This document shows, piece after piece, positions 29,835 through 38,974 of a stretch of 39,079 bases of DNA. The stretch spans positions 33,383 to 72,461 of the forward strand of contig PLNN01000020.1 in assembly GCA_003142795.1 (NCBI GenBank), written 5' to 3'. The first letter of the stretch is position 1. Every line of letters begins with the position of its first letter. The position numbers and the translations under genes were made by a program. The stretch comes from Candidatus Omnitrophota bacterium. GTDB lineage: Bacteria; Omnitrophota; Gorgyraeia; 2-01-FULL-45-10. The notes beneath the pieces are model-generated. The model was given only the letters and a program-made list of their open reading frames with translations. It did no database searches and was not told the origin of the DNA.

Positions 29835-30692
29835 TTATTTCTCAAGTTCGGAAAGCGAAACGAATTTTACGCCTTCCCGAGCCATCTCCGGCATCATTTT
29901 AGCCAGGGCGATTATAGTATTTTTTTTATCATGGCCGACAGCTATGGCCCTGCCCTTCCTGAACGCAAGCCTGCGCAGAAGCATTATCTGCTTTTCGATC
30001 GAAGCGATGTCTTCGCTGTTATCCAGGAACACGTCTCTTCTGGCGTAGGGTATGCCGACTATGGATGAGACTTCGCGGCAGACGGATCTTTGAGAAGTAA
30101 GGCTGTCAAAAAAGTATAGCTTTTCGGATTTCAGATGTGTAAGCACGACGGTCATCAGGGCTTTATCTTCCGTTGCCTTGGATCCCATGTGATTTGACAT
30201 GCCGCGCAGGCCCGGGATGTTCTTTATGCCCTTATCAAGCCTCTCGATAACTTCCCGGTCTGTCATGCCGCCCCGTATGGTATCGACCTCTTCCTGGACG
30301 TCATTCCTGTGCGGCTCCATAGGCATATGAAGTATCGTTTCATAGCCATGAGAAGCGGCCAAGGCCGCGATCTGGCCGGAATATTTAAGATCTGGCAGGA
30401 TGGAAAGCGTTACAGGCTCATGAATACTGAACAAATTATCGATGTTATTTTTATTGTAACCGAAATCATCAAGCACTATCACGATCTTCGGGCTTGCAAA
30501 TTTCTTTTGCACAACTGGCAATAAGGCCGGTGCCGGCTCTTTTGCCTTTGCGGGCTGTGGGACGACATGTTTTTTTGCGATCCGGTATTTCGGTGCAGCC
30601 CTGTGGGCGCTGCGCCAATAAAAAATCCCCATTACTACCAAAAACATTATAACTGCAGCTATCAAAACATTTTTTTGTTTAATGGGATTCAT
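29835..30692 (-). CDS. Divergent polysaccharide deacetylase (YibQ/DUF610 family)
   Basis: The 285-residue protein has an N-terminal membrane anchor (residues about 8-27), a proline/lysine linker, then the family blocks KIVIVLDDFGYN, ETILHMPMEPHR, GLRGMSNHMGSKATED, LYFFDSLTSQRS, AIAVGHDKKNTI. It is a NodB-like barrel, probably periplasmic, and its substrate is unknown. Homologues are commonly found next to murein hydrolase activators and C-terminal processing proteases, which matches ctpA here (4-bp overlap). This hints at peptidoglycan remodelling. Confidence 0.9.
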   Translation of the reverse strand: MNPIKQKNVLIAAVIMFLVVMGIFYWRSAHRAAPKYRIAKKHVVPQPAKAKEPAPALLPVVQKKFASPKIVIVLDDFGYNKNNIDNLFSIHEPVTLSILPDLKYSGQIAALAASHGYETILHMPMEPHRNDVQEEVDTIRGGMTDREVIERLDKGIKNIPGLRGMSNHMGSKATEDKALMTVVLTHLKSEKLYFFDSLTSQRSVCREVSSIVGIPYARRDVFLDNSEDIASIEKQIMLLRRLAFRKGRAIAVGHDKKNTIIALAKMMPEMAREGVKFVSLSELEK

Positions 30693-32020
30693 ATTTTTGC
30701 CGTTCTATAGACCCTTATCGCCTTTATCAGATTAACGGCCTCCTGAAGCTGGTTATCCTTCTTCAGTTCATCCGCCGGTAAAGCTTCTTTTTTAGCTGTC
30801 TTCACATCTGCGTCCAGCTTTTCAAATACATTTTCGGGCGTTACGTCCTTATCCTTCTCTTTGTATTCCTGCCGTTCGACTATCACGTCCGGAACAATGC
30901 CTTCTCCTTTGATCAATTTACCACTCGGCGTATAATAATATGCAGTTGTAAATCTGAGGGCAGTGCCGTCTTTCATAGGTATCACCGTCTGCACCGACGC
31001 TTTCCCGAAAGATTTCGTCCCGAGCACAATGCCGCGCTTATTATCCTGCACCGCGCCGGCGACTATTTCGGAAGCGCTCGCCGATCCTTCATTTACCATG
31101 ACGAGAAGCGGATAGTCCGGATGCGTGTTCTTGCCCTTCGATCTAAACTCCATATTCTGGGCGACGGACCTACTCTTTATCGAAACTATTAATTTATCTT
31201 TCGGCAAAAACTTTTCGCATACATCGACTGCGCCATCAAGAAGGCCGCCGGGATTATTACGCAGATCCAGCACGAGGGAATCCATCCCTTGAGATTCCAG
31301 TTTTTTCAGCGCCTCTTCCAGGTCGCGCGCCGTATTCTCCTGGAATTCCACAAGTTTTATATAGCCGATCTTGCCGTCTATCAGCTTCGCCTTTTTTATG
31401 CTCTGCATCTTTATAATGGCGCGTTTTATCTTTATCTCCGATATTTTATCGTCCTTCTCTCTCCATATAGTCAGGGTGATATCGGTGCCCGGTTTACCGC
31501 GCATCTTCTTCACGGCCTGGTCCAACGTCATGCTCTTTGTCGTTTTACCGTCGATCCGGACAATCTTGTCGCCTGCCTTGACTCCGGCCATTTCTGCCGG
31601 CGAATCGACCATAGGCGTGATGATAGTGAGTATGGCATCCCTTAAACCGACCTCCACTCCTATGCCTCCGAATTCGCCCTTTGTCTCGACCTTCATCTCA
31701 TTGAACTCATCCGGATCCATGAACTGGCTGTAATCGTCCAGGGACGACAGCATGCCCTTCATCGCCCCGTAGATCAGTTTCTTTGAGTCGACCTCATCCA
31801 CGTAATCGTTACGTAATATGCTTATGGCATCCGCGAACAGTTCGACCTGGCCATACATATCTTCCTTAGCCTTGGCCTTGGATTTATTTTCTTTGTCGTA
31901 ACCGCCGATCGCAATGGAAGCCGCAAAGACAAGCACTGCCAGTAAAATTACGATCCTGATTTTCTTCACCCCGCTCTTCCTCCTCATCTCCCGCCATTCT
32001 TTAGGAAGGGCGGGGTTCAC
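30689..32020 (-). CDS. ctpA: Carboxy-terminal processing protease (S41, CtpA-like)
   Basis: The 443-residue protein has an N-terminal hydrophobic segment (VILLAVLVFAASIAIG), a PDZ domain (residues about 105-190: GIGVEVGLRDAILTIITPM, AGVKAGDKIVRIDGK) and an S41 domain with LVLDLRNNPGGLL, the serine in NEGSASASEIVAGA and the lysine in GTKSFGKASVQT. It cleaves periplasmic proteins at the C terminus and in other bacteria controls murein hydrolases. The GTG at 32020 has GGGAG 6 bp upstream; an internal GTG (before KKIRIVIL) has AGGAGG 9 bp upstream and is an alternative start. It follows gatB by 1 bp. Confidence 0.94.
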   Translation of the reverse strand: MNPALPKEWREMRRKSGVKKIRIVILLAVLVFAASIAIGGYDKENKSKAKAKEDMYGQVELFADAISILRNDYVDEVDSKKLIYGAMKGMLSSLDDYSQFMDPDEFNEMKVETKGEFGGIGVEVGLRDAILTIITPMVDSPAEMAGVKAGDKIVRIDGKTTKSMTLDQAVKKMRGKPGTDITLTIWREKDDKISEIKIKRAIIKMQSIKKAKLIDGKIGYIKLVEFQENTARDLEEALKKLESQGMDSLVLDLRNNPGGLLDGAVDVCEKFLPKDKLIVSIKSRSVAQNMEFRSKGKNTHPDYPLLVMVNEGSASASEIVAGAVQDNKRGIVLGTKSFGKASVQTVIPMKDGTALRFTTAYYYTPSGKLIKGEGIVPDVIVERQEYKEKDKDVTPENVFEKLDADVKTAKKEALPADELKKDNQLQEAVNLIKAIRVYRTAKI

Positions 32021-32021
32021 A

Positions 32022-33452
32022 TCATTCTCCCAGTTTCTTTTTCAATATCTCGTTAACAAGGCCCGGGTTTGCCTTACCCCTGGTCTCTTTCATTATCTGC
32101 CCGATCAAAAATGTAATGGCTGCCTTCTTGCCGTTCTTATAATCCGCGACCGTCTTGGCCTCGCGGGAGATGACGACGCTAACCACTTCTTCGATCTTAG
32201 AGCTGTCGCTGATCTGCGACAGGCCTTTTTCTTTTACCACAATAGCGGGGTCCTTTTTAGTTTCGATCGCTTCCAAGAGGACCTCTTTTGCCATCTTGCC
32301 GCTTATCGCCTGGCTATCGATCATCTTCAGCAAGGCCACAAGGCCGTCTGCGGTCAGGCCCAGCTCTTTTATGCCGGCGTTGCGCGTATTCATCTGAGCC
32401 ATTATGTCGCCCATTAGCCAGTTTGCGATCGTCTTCGCGTTCTTATACGAACGCGCGCACGTTTCGAAATATCCGGCAAAGTCAACATCGCTGGTCAAAA
32501 CATTGGCATCGTATTCCGAAAGGCCGAATTCTTTGACGAAACGGTCCGTTTTTGCCTCTGGAAGCTCCGGCAGGTCTTTTCGCACTTTCTCTATTGTTAT
32601 TTTGTCAACCACAAACGGAACAAGGTCCGGTTCGGGGAAATATCTATAGTCCTGGGCTTCTTCTTTTGAGCGCATGGAAACGGTAATGTTCTTCTCGACG
32701 TCCCAGAGCCGTGTCTCCTGGACGAGCTTTTCATTGTCCCCGATAGCCGCAACCTGTCTTTTGGATTCGTACTCCAGGCCAAGCTTCACGCCCTTGAACG
32801 AATTCATATTCTTTAACTCGACCTTTGTGCCGAGCTTTGTTTCGCCGCGGGGCCTGACGGATATGTTGGCGTCGCACCTGAGCGAACCTTTTTCCATATC
32901 GCAGTCCGAAACTTTTAGATACCCCAGGATCGATTTCAGCTTCGTCAGGTAATCGTACGCCTCTTCGGGCGAGCTTAAGTCCGGCTCTGTCACTATCTCG
33001 AGTAACGGCATGCCCCCTCTGTTATAATCGACGAGGCTATAATTTTCTCCGGCTGGATGCATGAGCTTGCCGGCGTCCTCTTCGAGATGGACGCGTTTTA
33101 TCCTGATCCTTTTGCGCTTAGCGCCTGAAGATATGTCCACAAAGCCATCGTATGAAAGAGGCATGTCGTATTGGGATATCTGGAAATTTTTAGGAAGGTC
33201 CGGATAGTAATAATTCTTCCTGTCGAATTTTATCAGGTCCTGGATCTTGCAATTCAGGGCAAGGGCCACCTTGATCGCGTAATTGAACGCTTCCTCATTC
33301 AGGACCGGAAGGCTTCCCGGGAATCCGAGGCATACCGGGCAGGTCTGGCTGTTAGGGGGCTGCCCGAATTTAGTGGAGCAGCCGCAGAACGCCTTCGTAT
33401 TCGTCGAAAGCTGCAGATGCACTTCCAGGCCTATGACCGTCTCGTAGTTCAT
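32022..33452 (-). CDS. gatB: Aspartyl/glutamyl-tRNA amidotransferase subunit B
   Basis: The 476-residue protein has [23 protein letters not shown] with zinc-ribbon cysteines (CGC and CPVC), [55 protein letters not shown] and a C-terminal YqeY-like tRNA-binding tail. GatB forms the kinase and tRNA-binding part of GatCAB, which converts Glu-tRNA(Gln) and/or Asp-tRNA(Asn) to the correct amide form. It overlaps gatA by 4 bp. Length is normal. Confidence 0.97.
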   Translation of the reverse strand: MNYETVIGLEVHLQLSTNTKAFCGCSTKFGQPPNSQTCPVCLGFPGSLPVLNEEAFNYAIKVALALNCKIQDLIKFDRKNYYYPDLPKNFQISQYDMPLSYDGFVDISSGAKRKRIRIKRVHLEEDAGKLMHPAGENYSLVDYNRGGMPLLEIVTEPDLSSPEEAYDYLTKLKSILGYLKVSDCDMEKGSLRCDANISVRPRGETKLGTKVELKNMNSFKGVKLGLEYESKRQVAAIGDNEKLVQETRLWDVEKNITVSMRSKEEAQDYRYFPEPDLVPFVVDKITIEKVRKDLPELPEAKTDRFVKEFGLSEYDANVLTSDVDFAGYFETCARSYKNAKTIANWLMGDIMAQMNTRNAGIKELGLTADGLVALLKMIDSQAISGKMAKEVLLEAIETKKDPAIVVKEKGLSQISDSSKIEEVVSVVISREAKTVADYKNGKKAAITFLIGQIMKETRGKANPGLVNEILKKKLGE

Positions 33453-34888
33453 AATTTCGGTTTTTGTTTATGGAATTCCGTATTCTGTTCGAATGTATAA
33501 GCGGCCCTGAATATCGTCTCTTCATCAAAAGGTTTCGCCAGTATCTGCATCCCGATCGGAAGAGAATTTTTTGAAAATCCGCAGGGGATAGACATCGCGG
33601 GCAGTCCCGCAAGATTCGCAGGTATTGTATATATGTCCGAAAGGTACATGCTCAAAGGATCGTCCATCTTTTCGCCGATCTTGAATGCGGCAGTCGGTGA
33701 TGTCGGCGTAACCACAAGATCGCACGCGCCAAACGCTTTATCGAAGTCTTCCCTTATCCTGGTCCGCACCTTTTGGGCTTTTAAATAATAGGCGTCATAA
33801 TATCCGGACGACAAACAATATGTTCCCAAAAGGATCCTTCTCTTTGCCTCGTTGCCAAAACCTTCCGAGCGCGTCTTGATATACATGTCGATCATGTCTT
33901 TGGAAGTTTTTGCCCTGTGGCCGTACTGGACGCCGTCGAATCTTGCGAGATTCGAGCTCGCCTCAGCCGGCGCGATTATGTAATATGTGCTGACGGCGTA
34001 TTCGGTATGCGGAAGAGAGATATCAACGATCTTCGCACCCAGATCTTTTAAAACATTGATGGCGCCCCTGACACTATCCTCGACCTCTTTATCCAGGCCT
34101 TTTATGAAATATTCTTTCGGGACGCCTATCCTTAATCCCCTTACATCTTTTACCAATGATCTTTTATAATCCGGTACCGGAACGTCGACTGAGGTCGAAT
34201 CCATTTCATCGTGGCCCGCAATGACACCCAAAAGAAGCGCGGCATCCTCGACGTCTTTCGTGATCGGGCCTATCTGGTCGAGCGAGGAGGCGAACGCTAT
34301 CAGGCCGTATCGCGAAACTCTGCCATAAGTGGGCTTCAGTCCTACGACGCCGCAGAGAGATGCCGGCTGCCTTATTGATCCGCCGGTATCAGAGCCGAGC
34401 GCTAAGATCGTTTCGTCTGCGGCTACTGCCGCGGCAGAGCCGCCGCTCGAGCCTCCGGGGATCCGTTCAAGATCCCACGGGTTTTTCGTAGGGCCGTAGC
34501 ATGAAGTCTCGCAGGAAGAGCCGAACGCGAATTCATCCATGTTCGACTTCCCCATCAGTATCGCGCCCTCCGCCCTCAATTTTTTTATGACGGTGGCGTC
34601 GTAAGGCGGTTTAAAGTCCGCCAATATCTTCGACGCGCAGGTCGTCTCTTCGTCCTTGACGCAGATATTATCTTTTATTGTTATCGGGATGCCGGCCAGC
34701 TTACCGGCTTTATTGACCCTGTCGGCTTCAGCCGCATCAGGTTTGTTTACACGGACAAAAGCCTTCACTTTGCCGTCCAGGGCCTTGATCCTGTCGAAAA
34801 GATCGCTCAATATATTCGAAGGCCTGACATCGCCCTTCTCTATTAACTCTTTGAGCCTATGCGCTGTCAGTGATTGCAGTTTTTCCAT
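33449..34888 (-). CDS. gatA: Aspartyl/glutamyl-tRNA amidotransferase subunit A
   Basis: The 479-residue protein carries the amidase signature: lysine in [27 protein letters not shown] and the catalytic serine region [30 protein letters not shown]. GatA releases ammonia from glutamine for GatB. It starts right after the gatC stop and overlaps gatB by 4 bp, giving a complete gatCAB operon. Confidence 0.97.
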   Translation of the reverse strand: MEKLQSLTAHRLKELIEKGDVRPSNILSDLFDRIKALDGKVKAFVRVNKPDAAEADRVNKAGKLAGIPITIKDNICVKDEETTCASKILADFKPPYDATVIKKLRAEGAILMGKSNMDEFAFGSSCETSCYGPTKNPWDLERIPGGSSGGSAAAVAADETILALGSDTGGSIRQPASLCGVVGLKPTYGRVSRYGLIAFASSLDQIGPITKDVEDAALLLGVIAGHDEMDSTSVDVPVPDYKRSLVKDVRGLRIGVPKEYFIKGLDKEVEDSVRGAINVLKDLGAKIVDISLPHTEYAVSTYYIIAPAEASSNLARFDGVQYGHRAKTSKDMIDMYIKTRSEGFGNEAKRRILLGTYCLSSGYYDAYYLKAQKVRTRIREDFDKAFGACDLVVTPTSPTAAFKIGEKMDDPLSMYLSDIYTIPANLAGLPAMSIPCGFSKNSLPIGMQILAKPFDEETIFRAAYTFEQNTEFHKQKPKL

Positions 34889-35191
34889 CTATTTACCTTC
34901 AATGATCTGGGGAACTTTAAAGAAATCGCCTTCCGTTGCGGGCGCGTTCTTTAGAGACTCTTTTGCGCCTATGGATGGCTTGAGGACGTCTTTCCTGAAT
35001 ACGTTCTTGAGGCTTGCTATGGCATGGCTGGTAGGCGCAACGTCTTTAGTATCTATTTCATTTAATTTGTCTATATATGATAATATAGCAGCTAATTGGC
35101 CGGAATAGGTCTCGAGCTCTTTGTCATTCAACTCGAGCCTCGAGAGATGCGCGACGTGTTTTACGGTGGTTTTATCTATAGTTTTTGACAT
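34889..35191 (-). CDS. gatC: Aspartyl/glutamyl-tRNA amidotransferase subunit C
   Basis: About 100 residues: VKHVAHLSRLELNDKELETYSGQLAAILSYIDKLNEIDT and APTSHAI are GatC signatures; it stabilises the GatA-GatB complex. The ORF track begins at a GTG (35203); the ATG at 35191 (MSKTIDKTT) with GGGA upstream is preferred. It is the first gene after the promoter at 35214-35241 and so heads the 13-gene run. Confidence 0.95.
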   Translation of the reverse strand: MSKTIDKTTVKHVAHLSRLELNDKELETYSGQLAAILSYIDKLNEIDTKDVAPTSHAIASLKNVFRKDVLKPSIGAKESLKNAPATEGDFFKVPQIIEGK

Positions 35192-35213
35192 AAAAAATCC
35201 CACATTTTGATAT

Positions 35214-35241
35214 ATTATATCATAACTATATAAATAGACAA
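35214..35241 (-). promoter_or_regulatory. Promoter of the gatC run
   Basis: Minus strand TTGTCT (35241-35236), 16-bp spacer, TATAAT (35219-35214). The leader to the gatC ATG is about 16 nt and includes GGGA. Confidence 0.75.
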
Positions 35242-35255
35242 GACGATTAATAGAA

Positions 35256-35338
35256 CTTCTCGACTCGTCGGCGCTTTTATTCTTCGAGCTTGTCGAGAAG
35301 ATAAAAGCGCCTCCTCGCTCGAAGAATATCTAGAGTCG
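35256..35338. repeat. Three interleaved inverted repeats between ksgA and gatC
   Basis: Arms: CTTCTCGAC (35256-35264)/GTCGAGAAG (35292-35300); GGCGCTTTTAT (35270-35280)/ATAAAAGCGCC (35301-35311); TATTCTTCGAGC (35278-35289)/GCTCGAAGAATA (35317-35328); plus CGACTC (35261-35266)/GAGTCG (35333-35338). The three main pairs cross each other, so only one can form at a time without a pseudoknot. It begins at the ksgA stop codon. No T run follows, so it is not a classic terminator. Confidence 0.75.
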
Positions 35339-36166
35339 ATTTGCTATTGCGGCGAATTCTGACAGGCTTAAAGATTCCGGCCGGCTGGCAGGATTGATGC
35401 CGGCACGTTTCAGGATATTAGTCAGCTCTTCCTTCTGGATGTCCAGGACTTCTTCCCGGGATAATGAATTTATTAAAGTCTTTCGTTTCTGGTTGAATGC
35501 TCCCCTCACTATTTTGAATAATACTTGCTCATCTTTAACTATAACCGAAGGTTTCGCAAGGATATCAAGTCTTATTAGACTCGAATCAACATCCGGCGTC
35601 GGATAGAAAGAGGTCCGCTTTACGGTATAGATATAGGTGGGCTTGGTATAATATTGGACAAAACAGCTCAGAGAACTATAGTCGTCATCGCCCGGCCCTG
35701 CCAGGAGGCGCCTGGCCACTTCTTTCTGCACCACAACGAGAACAGATCTTATAACCGTCCTATTCTCGATAAGATATTCTATTATCGGCGTCGTAATATA
35801 ATATGGCAGGTTCCCGATGACCTTGATCTTTTCCCCAGGCGCCAGATCGCTGAGACCGGATCTCAGGATATCCTTATTTATCAGTTCCAGGTTGGAAAAC
35901 TCTCCGCCGGCCAGGTCGTTCAATATTTCGAACGCCTTTTTATCTTTTTCTACGGCAAAGACGCGCGCGCCCGACTTCGCAAGGTCTATCGTAAGCGCGC
36001 CGAGGCCGGGCCCTATCTCCAGCACTACGTCGCTTTTTTCGATACAGGCTTCGCGAATTATCTTGTCTTTGATATTGCCATCTATAAGATAATTCTCACC
36101 GAACCGTTTTAGCGGCCTGAAACCATATTCCTTAAATATTTTTAGGAGTTCGCTCTTGGTCAGCAT
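35330..36166 (-). CDS. rsmA: 16S rRNA dimethyladenosine transferase (KsgA/RsmA)
   Basis: The protein has RFGENYLIDGNIKDKI, the SAM motif VLEIGPGLGALT, AVEKDKKAFEIL, the catalytic GNLPYYITTPI (NLPY) and FNQKRKTLINSL near the C terminus. It dimethylates A1518 and A1519 of 16S rRNA. The family GQNFL motif reads GENYL here, a tolerated variant. The ORF track starts at a GTG (36181); the ATG at 36166 (MLTKSELLKIF) is preferred and overlaps the pdxA stop by 7 bp. The ksgA-pdxA pairing is well known from other bacteria. Confidence 0.95.
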   Translation of the reverse strand: MLTKSELLKIFKEYGFRPLKRFGENYLIDGNIKDKIIREACIEKSDVVLEIGPGLGALTIDLAKSGARVFAVEKDKKAFEILNDLAGGEFSNLELINKDILRSGLSDLAPGEKIKVIGNLPYYITTPIIEYLIENRTVIRSVLVVVQKEVARRLLAGPGDDDYSSLSCFVQYYTKPTYIYTVKRTSFYPTPDVDSSLIRLDILAKPSVIVKDEQVLFKIVRGAFNQKRKTLINSLSREEVLDIQKEELTNILKRAGINPASRPESLSLSEFAAIANRL

Positions 36167-37122
36167 TTTGAGAGGCGGCACGCGAGCCTGATAGCCTCGA
36201 TCATGGAACCCGGATCAGCAATGCCTTTCCCCGCTATGTTGAAGGCGGTCCCGTGATCGGGCGAGGTCCTTATGAACGGCAGGCCAAGTGTTAGATTGAC
36301 GCCGTCCTTAAAATATAGCATCTTGAAGGCAGGCAGGGCCTGGTCATGGTACATGGCCACAGCTGCGTCGAATTTTCCATTCAAGGCGTCGTAGAACAGG
36401 ACGTCGGCCGGCAATGGGCCTGTGATATTTTTAAAATTGCGCAGAGCCTTTTTTATGGCAGGCGCAATGACCTTGATCTCTTCATCCCCGAAAGCGCCGA
36501 GCTCTCCGGCATGCGGATTCAATCCGGCAACCCCGATCCTAGGATGACGCACCTTGAAAAATTCTTTCAGGTATTTGTGCGTAAGGAAAATGGCTTTATA
36601 AACAGCGTCGACCGTTATGCTTTCCGGGACGCGTTTTAAAGCCACGTGCCTGGTGACAAGCGTCACTTTCAACTTCGGGCCCACAAACATCATCGCGTAA
36701 TCTTTAACGCCGGTCCGAACGGCAAGGTATTCCGTATGGCCCTGAAAATCTTTAAGTCCCGAGGCTTTGACGGCCGATTTATTTACAGGTGCGGTGACGA
36801 GGCCGTTCGCTTTCCCCATTTTTAAAATATCGAGCGCCTTATCCAGATATTCGATAGACGCGCGGCCATTTGCAGGAGTTGGATCCCCATAAGAGAAAAA
36901 GAGATCTGACACATTGGCTACATCCAGTACAGGGGCATTCAGCCTGAGCCTCATTTCCCGCCTGGCCTTGTCGATAACGAACAAATCCCCTATAAGCAAA
37001 AAATCGGCAAGCCCTTTTACTTTCGGGCTTGCCAGCGCTTTCAGGGCAACTTCCGGTCCTACGCCGGAGGGATCACCCATAGTTATGATTATTCTTGGTT
37101 TATTTGAACGCAATGTAGGCAT
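36160..37122 (-). CDS. pdxA: 4-hydroxythreonine-4-phosphate dehydrogenase PdxA
   Basis: The 320-residue protein has ITMGDPSGVGPEVALKAL, LVTAPVNKSAV, FQGHTEYLA, the metal histidine in AMYHDQALPAFK, and GLPFIRTSPDHGTAFNIAGKG. PdxA oxidises 4-phosphohydroxythreonine in the DXP-independent of R5P route to pyridoxal phosphate, that is, the deoxyxylulose-5-phosphate-dependent pathway. A stand-alone PdxA or PdxA2-like role cannot be ruled out as no pdxJ is in view. It overlaps the SurA-like gene by 23 bp and ksgA by 7 bp. A terminator-like hairpin lies in its early coding region (37001-37033). Confidence 0.95.
   Translation of the reverse strand: MPTLRSNKPRIIITMGDPSGVGPEVALKALASPKVKGLADFLLIGDLFVIDKARREMRLRLNAPVLDVANVSDLFFSYGDPTPANGRASIEYLDKALDILKMGKANGLVTAPVNKSAVKASGLKDFQGHTEYLAVRTGVKDYAMMFVGPKLKVTLVTRHVALKRVPESITVDAVYKAIFLTHKYLKEFFKVRHPRIGVAGLNPHAGELGAFGDEEIKVIAPAIKKALRNFKNITGPLPADVLFYDALNGKFDAAVAMYHDQALPAFKMLYFKDGVNLTLGLPFIRTSPDHGTAFNIAGKGIADPGSMIEAIRLACRLSKC
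37001..37033 (-). terminator. Terminator-like hairpin inside pdxA
   Basis: On the minus strand GGCAAGCCC (37033-37025), a 10-nt loop and GGGCTTGCC (37014-37006) form a perfect 9-bp stem followed by GATTTTTTG. It falls near codons 30-40 of pdxA. By shape it is an intrinsic terminator, though coding constraint may explain it. Confidence 0.45.
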
Positions 37123-38056
37123 TCTTCTTCAGACCATCTACCCACTCTTTGACTTTGGCCTGCATCTTATCACTAAAGACGGCTTCTTCCGCCTGGCGGC
37201 GGGCTTCCGCAAAAGAGAGCGTCCTGGCCTCTCTCTTTTCCTCGACCTTAAAAATGTGATAACCGAGGCCCGTCTGCAATATATCCGATACCTCGCCCTC
37301 CTTCAGGCTGAATACGACCTTCTCTATCTCGGGCATCAGGTCTCCCTTTTTTACATAACCCATCAGTCCGCCCTCGGATGCGTTCGGACCTTCGGAATAC
37401 ACTTTCGCCAGTCCCGCAAAATCGCCGCCCTCGCGAAGCCGCCGTATTATTTCTTTAGCGAGTTCGAAGCTTTTCTTCGGGTTCACGGGATCCAGCTTGA
37501 TCAGGATGTTCCATAATTTAACTTCGGCCGGTATCGCGAACTCCGCAGGATGGCTGTTGTAATAATTGTTCACGTCTATAGGCGACATCATGATCCTGGA
37601 CCCGGCTTTTTTTTCAATGGCTTTTCTCACCATGGACTGTTCCCAATAACGGGTCCTTACATCTTTAAGGGTAATATGCTGCTGGGCCAGCACCTCCTCA
37701 AAATTTCTCTTTGTCTCAAAGTGCTTCGTAGCCTCATCTATTTTTTGATCCACTTCTTTATTGTCCACGGTAATGTTCATCTTCTTCGCTTCGCTCAGCA
37801 TGAGCTTATCTTCTATAAGCTGCTCTATCACTCTCTGGCGCGCTTCTCCCAACTTTTTCATCAGCTCATTGCCTTTATAGATACCGCGAAACTTTTCGTA
37901 GGCAGGGGTCATGAGCCTGTCTATTTCCCCTTCGGTGATAACTTCATCGTTCACCACTATGGCTATCTTATCTATAACTTCGCAACGCGCCGTGCCCGCG
38001 CCCTGCGCGATCATAAAAATCAATGCCGCGATCAGTAAAAACCTGACCTTCATCAT
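37100..38056 (-). CDS. SurA-like periplasmic chaperone/peptidyl-prolyl isomerase
   Basis: The 318-residue protein has a signal peptide (MMKVRFLLIAALIFMIAQGAGTARC), a SurA_N-like helical domain (IDKIAIVVNDEVITEGEIDR, RQRVIEQLIEDKLMLSEAKK) and a parvulin (rotamase) domain at residues about 175-285 (VKLWNILIKLDP, FAGLAKVYSEGPNASEGGLMGYVKKGDL, GLGYHIFKVEEKRE). It should assist folding of outer-membrane or secreted proteins. It overlaps the upstream PpiC lipoprotein gene by 4 bp and pdxA by 23 bp. The surA-pdxA-ksgA order also occurs in proteobacteria. Confidence 0.9.
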   Translation of the reverse strand: MMKVRFLLIAALIFMIAQGAGTARCEVIDKIAIVVNDEVITEGEIDRLMTPAYEKFRGIYKGNELMKKLGEARQRVIEQLIEDKLMLSEAKKMNITVDNKEVDQKIDEATKHFETKRNFEEVLAQQHITLKDVRTRYWEQSMVRKAIEKKAGSRIMMSPIDVNNYYNSHPAEFAIPAEVKLWNILIKLDPVNPKKSFELAKEIIRRLREGGDFAGLAKVYSEGPNASEGGLMGYVKKGDLMPEIEKVVFSLKEGEVSDILQTGLGYHIFKVEEKREARTLSFAEARRQAEEAVFSDKMQAKVKEWVDGLKKNAYIAFK

Positions 38057-38922
38057 TTTGCCGCCTTTTCTTTTGCAGCGTCCATGGCTTCGAACACATC
38101 CTCTTTTATTTTAACGCTGTATTTACCCTTTAAATTCGATACAAGTTCGTTGAATAGCTCGCTTCTTTTGCGGCGCTTCAGCTCCGACTCGATGTCGCGC
38201 CTGGCGTCCTGGAAACTCTTCACAGCGGCTTCTTTTTTATCCGTCATCTTGATTATATGATAACCGAATTGAGTGTGCACCACGTCGCTCACCTGCCCCA
38301 CTTCCAATTTCAGGCACTCTTTCTCGAAATCGGGGATAAGCTGTCCCGACCGGAAATACCCGACGTCCCCGCCGCGGCTTGCCGTTGCGTCTATCGAATG
38401 CGTCTTAGCAAGCTCCGCGAAATCGGCGCCTTTCGCCAGTTCGGCCTGGATATCGCGCGCCTCTCTTTCGTTGGCGACCAGTATGTGGGATGCCCGCCAC
38501 ATCGGCTGGGTCCTGAATTCGTTCTTGTTGGATTCGTAGAAATTCTTCATCTCTTCTTCCGTGATCCGGACCTTGTCATCCACCATATTCTTGACGAATT
38601 TGGCCGTCACTACCTTCTTCTTCGCCTCTATAAGTACTTCTTTGACGTCCTTATCTTTATCGACACCCTTGCGTATAGCCTCCTCGTAAAGCAGCATTTC
38701 AAGGATCATCTCGTCCAGATAACGCTTCCTGTCCTTATCCACGACCTTTTGATAATATGCAGGCATCTGGGATATTTTGGATTTAAACTCTCCGGCAGTG
38801 ATATCCTTGCTGCTTACGGTGGCGATGATCTTGTCATCGGGAGATGATTTCTTTGCGCAGGCTGAAAACGTCATGGCAAGCATAACGGCGATCAATATAG
38901 ATAGGGTTGATCTATTTGTCAT
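38053..38922 (-). CDS. PpiC-type peptidyl-prolyl isomerase lipoprotein
   Basis: About 289 residues: a lipoprotein signal peptide with lipobox FSAC, an N-terminal helical chaperone part (KRYLDEMILEMLLYEEAIRKG) and a parvulin domain (WRASHILVANEREARDIQAELAKGADFAELAKTHS, RGGDVGYFRSGQLIPDFEK, FGYHIIKMTDKKE), then a charged helical tail. It resembles PrsA/PpiC and is likely anchored in the periplasm. The ORF-track start (39012) is rejected: the ATG at 38922 gives the signal peptide and has a promoter whose -10 lies only 10 bp upstream, implying a leaderless transcript. Confidence 0.9.
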   Translation of the reverse strand: MTNRSTLSILIAVMLAMTFSACAKKSSPDDKIIATVSSKDITAGEFKSKISQMPAYYQKVVDKDRKRYLDEMILEMLLYEEAIRKGVDKDKDVKEVLIEAKKKVVTAKFVKNMVDDKVRITEEEMKNFYESNKNEFRTQPMWRASHILVANEREARDIQAELAKGADFAELAKTHSIDATASRGGDVGYFRSGQLIPDFEKECLKLEVGQVSDVVHTQFGYHIIKMTDKKEAAVKSFQDARRDIESELKRRKRSELFNELVSNLKGKYSVKIKEDVFEAMDAAKEKAAK

Positions 38923-38932
38923 AATTGTAGTG

Positions 38933-38962
38933 ATTATATCATATAAATAGTCAATGTAGCAA
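38933..38962 (-). promoter_or_regulatory. Promoter of the PpiC lipoprotein gene, leaderless layout
   Basis: Minus strand TTGCTA (38962-38957), 18-bp spacer, TATAAT (38938-38933), then 10 bp to the ATG at 38922. No Shine-Dalgarno sequence is present. Confidence 0.65.
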
Positions 38963-38974
38963 GCGGCAACAACT

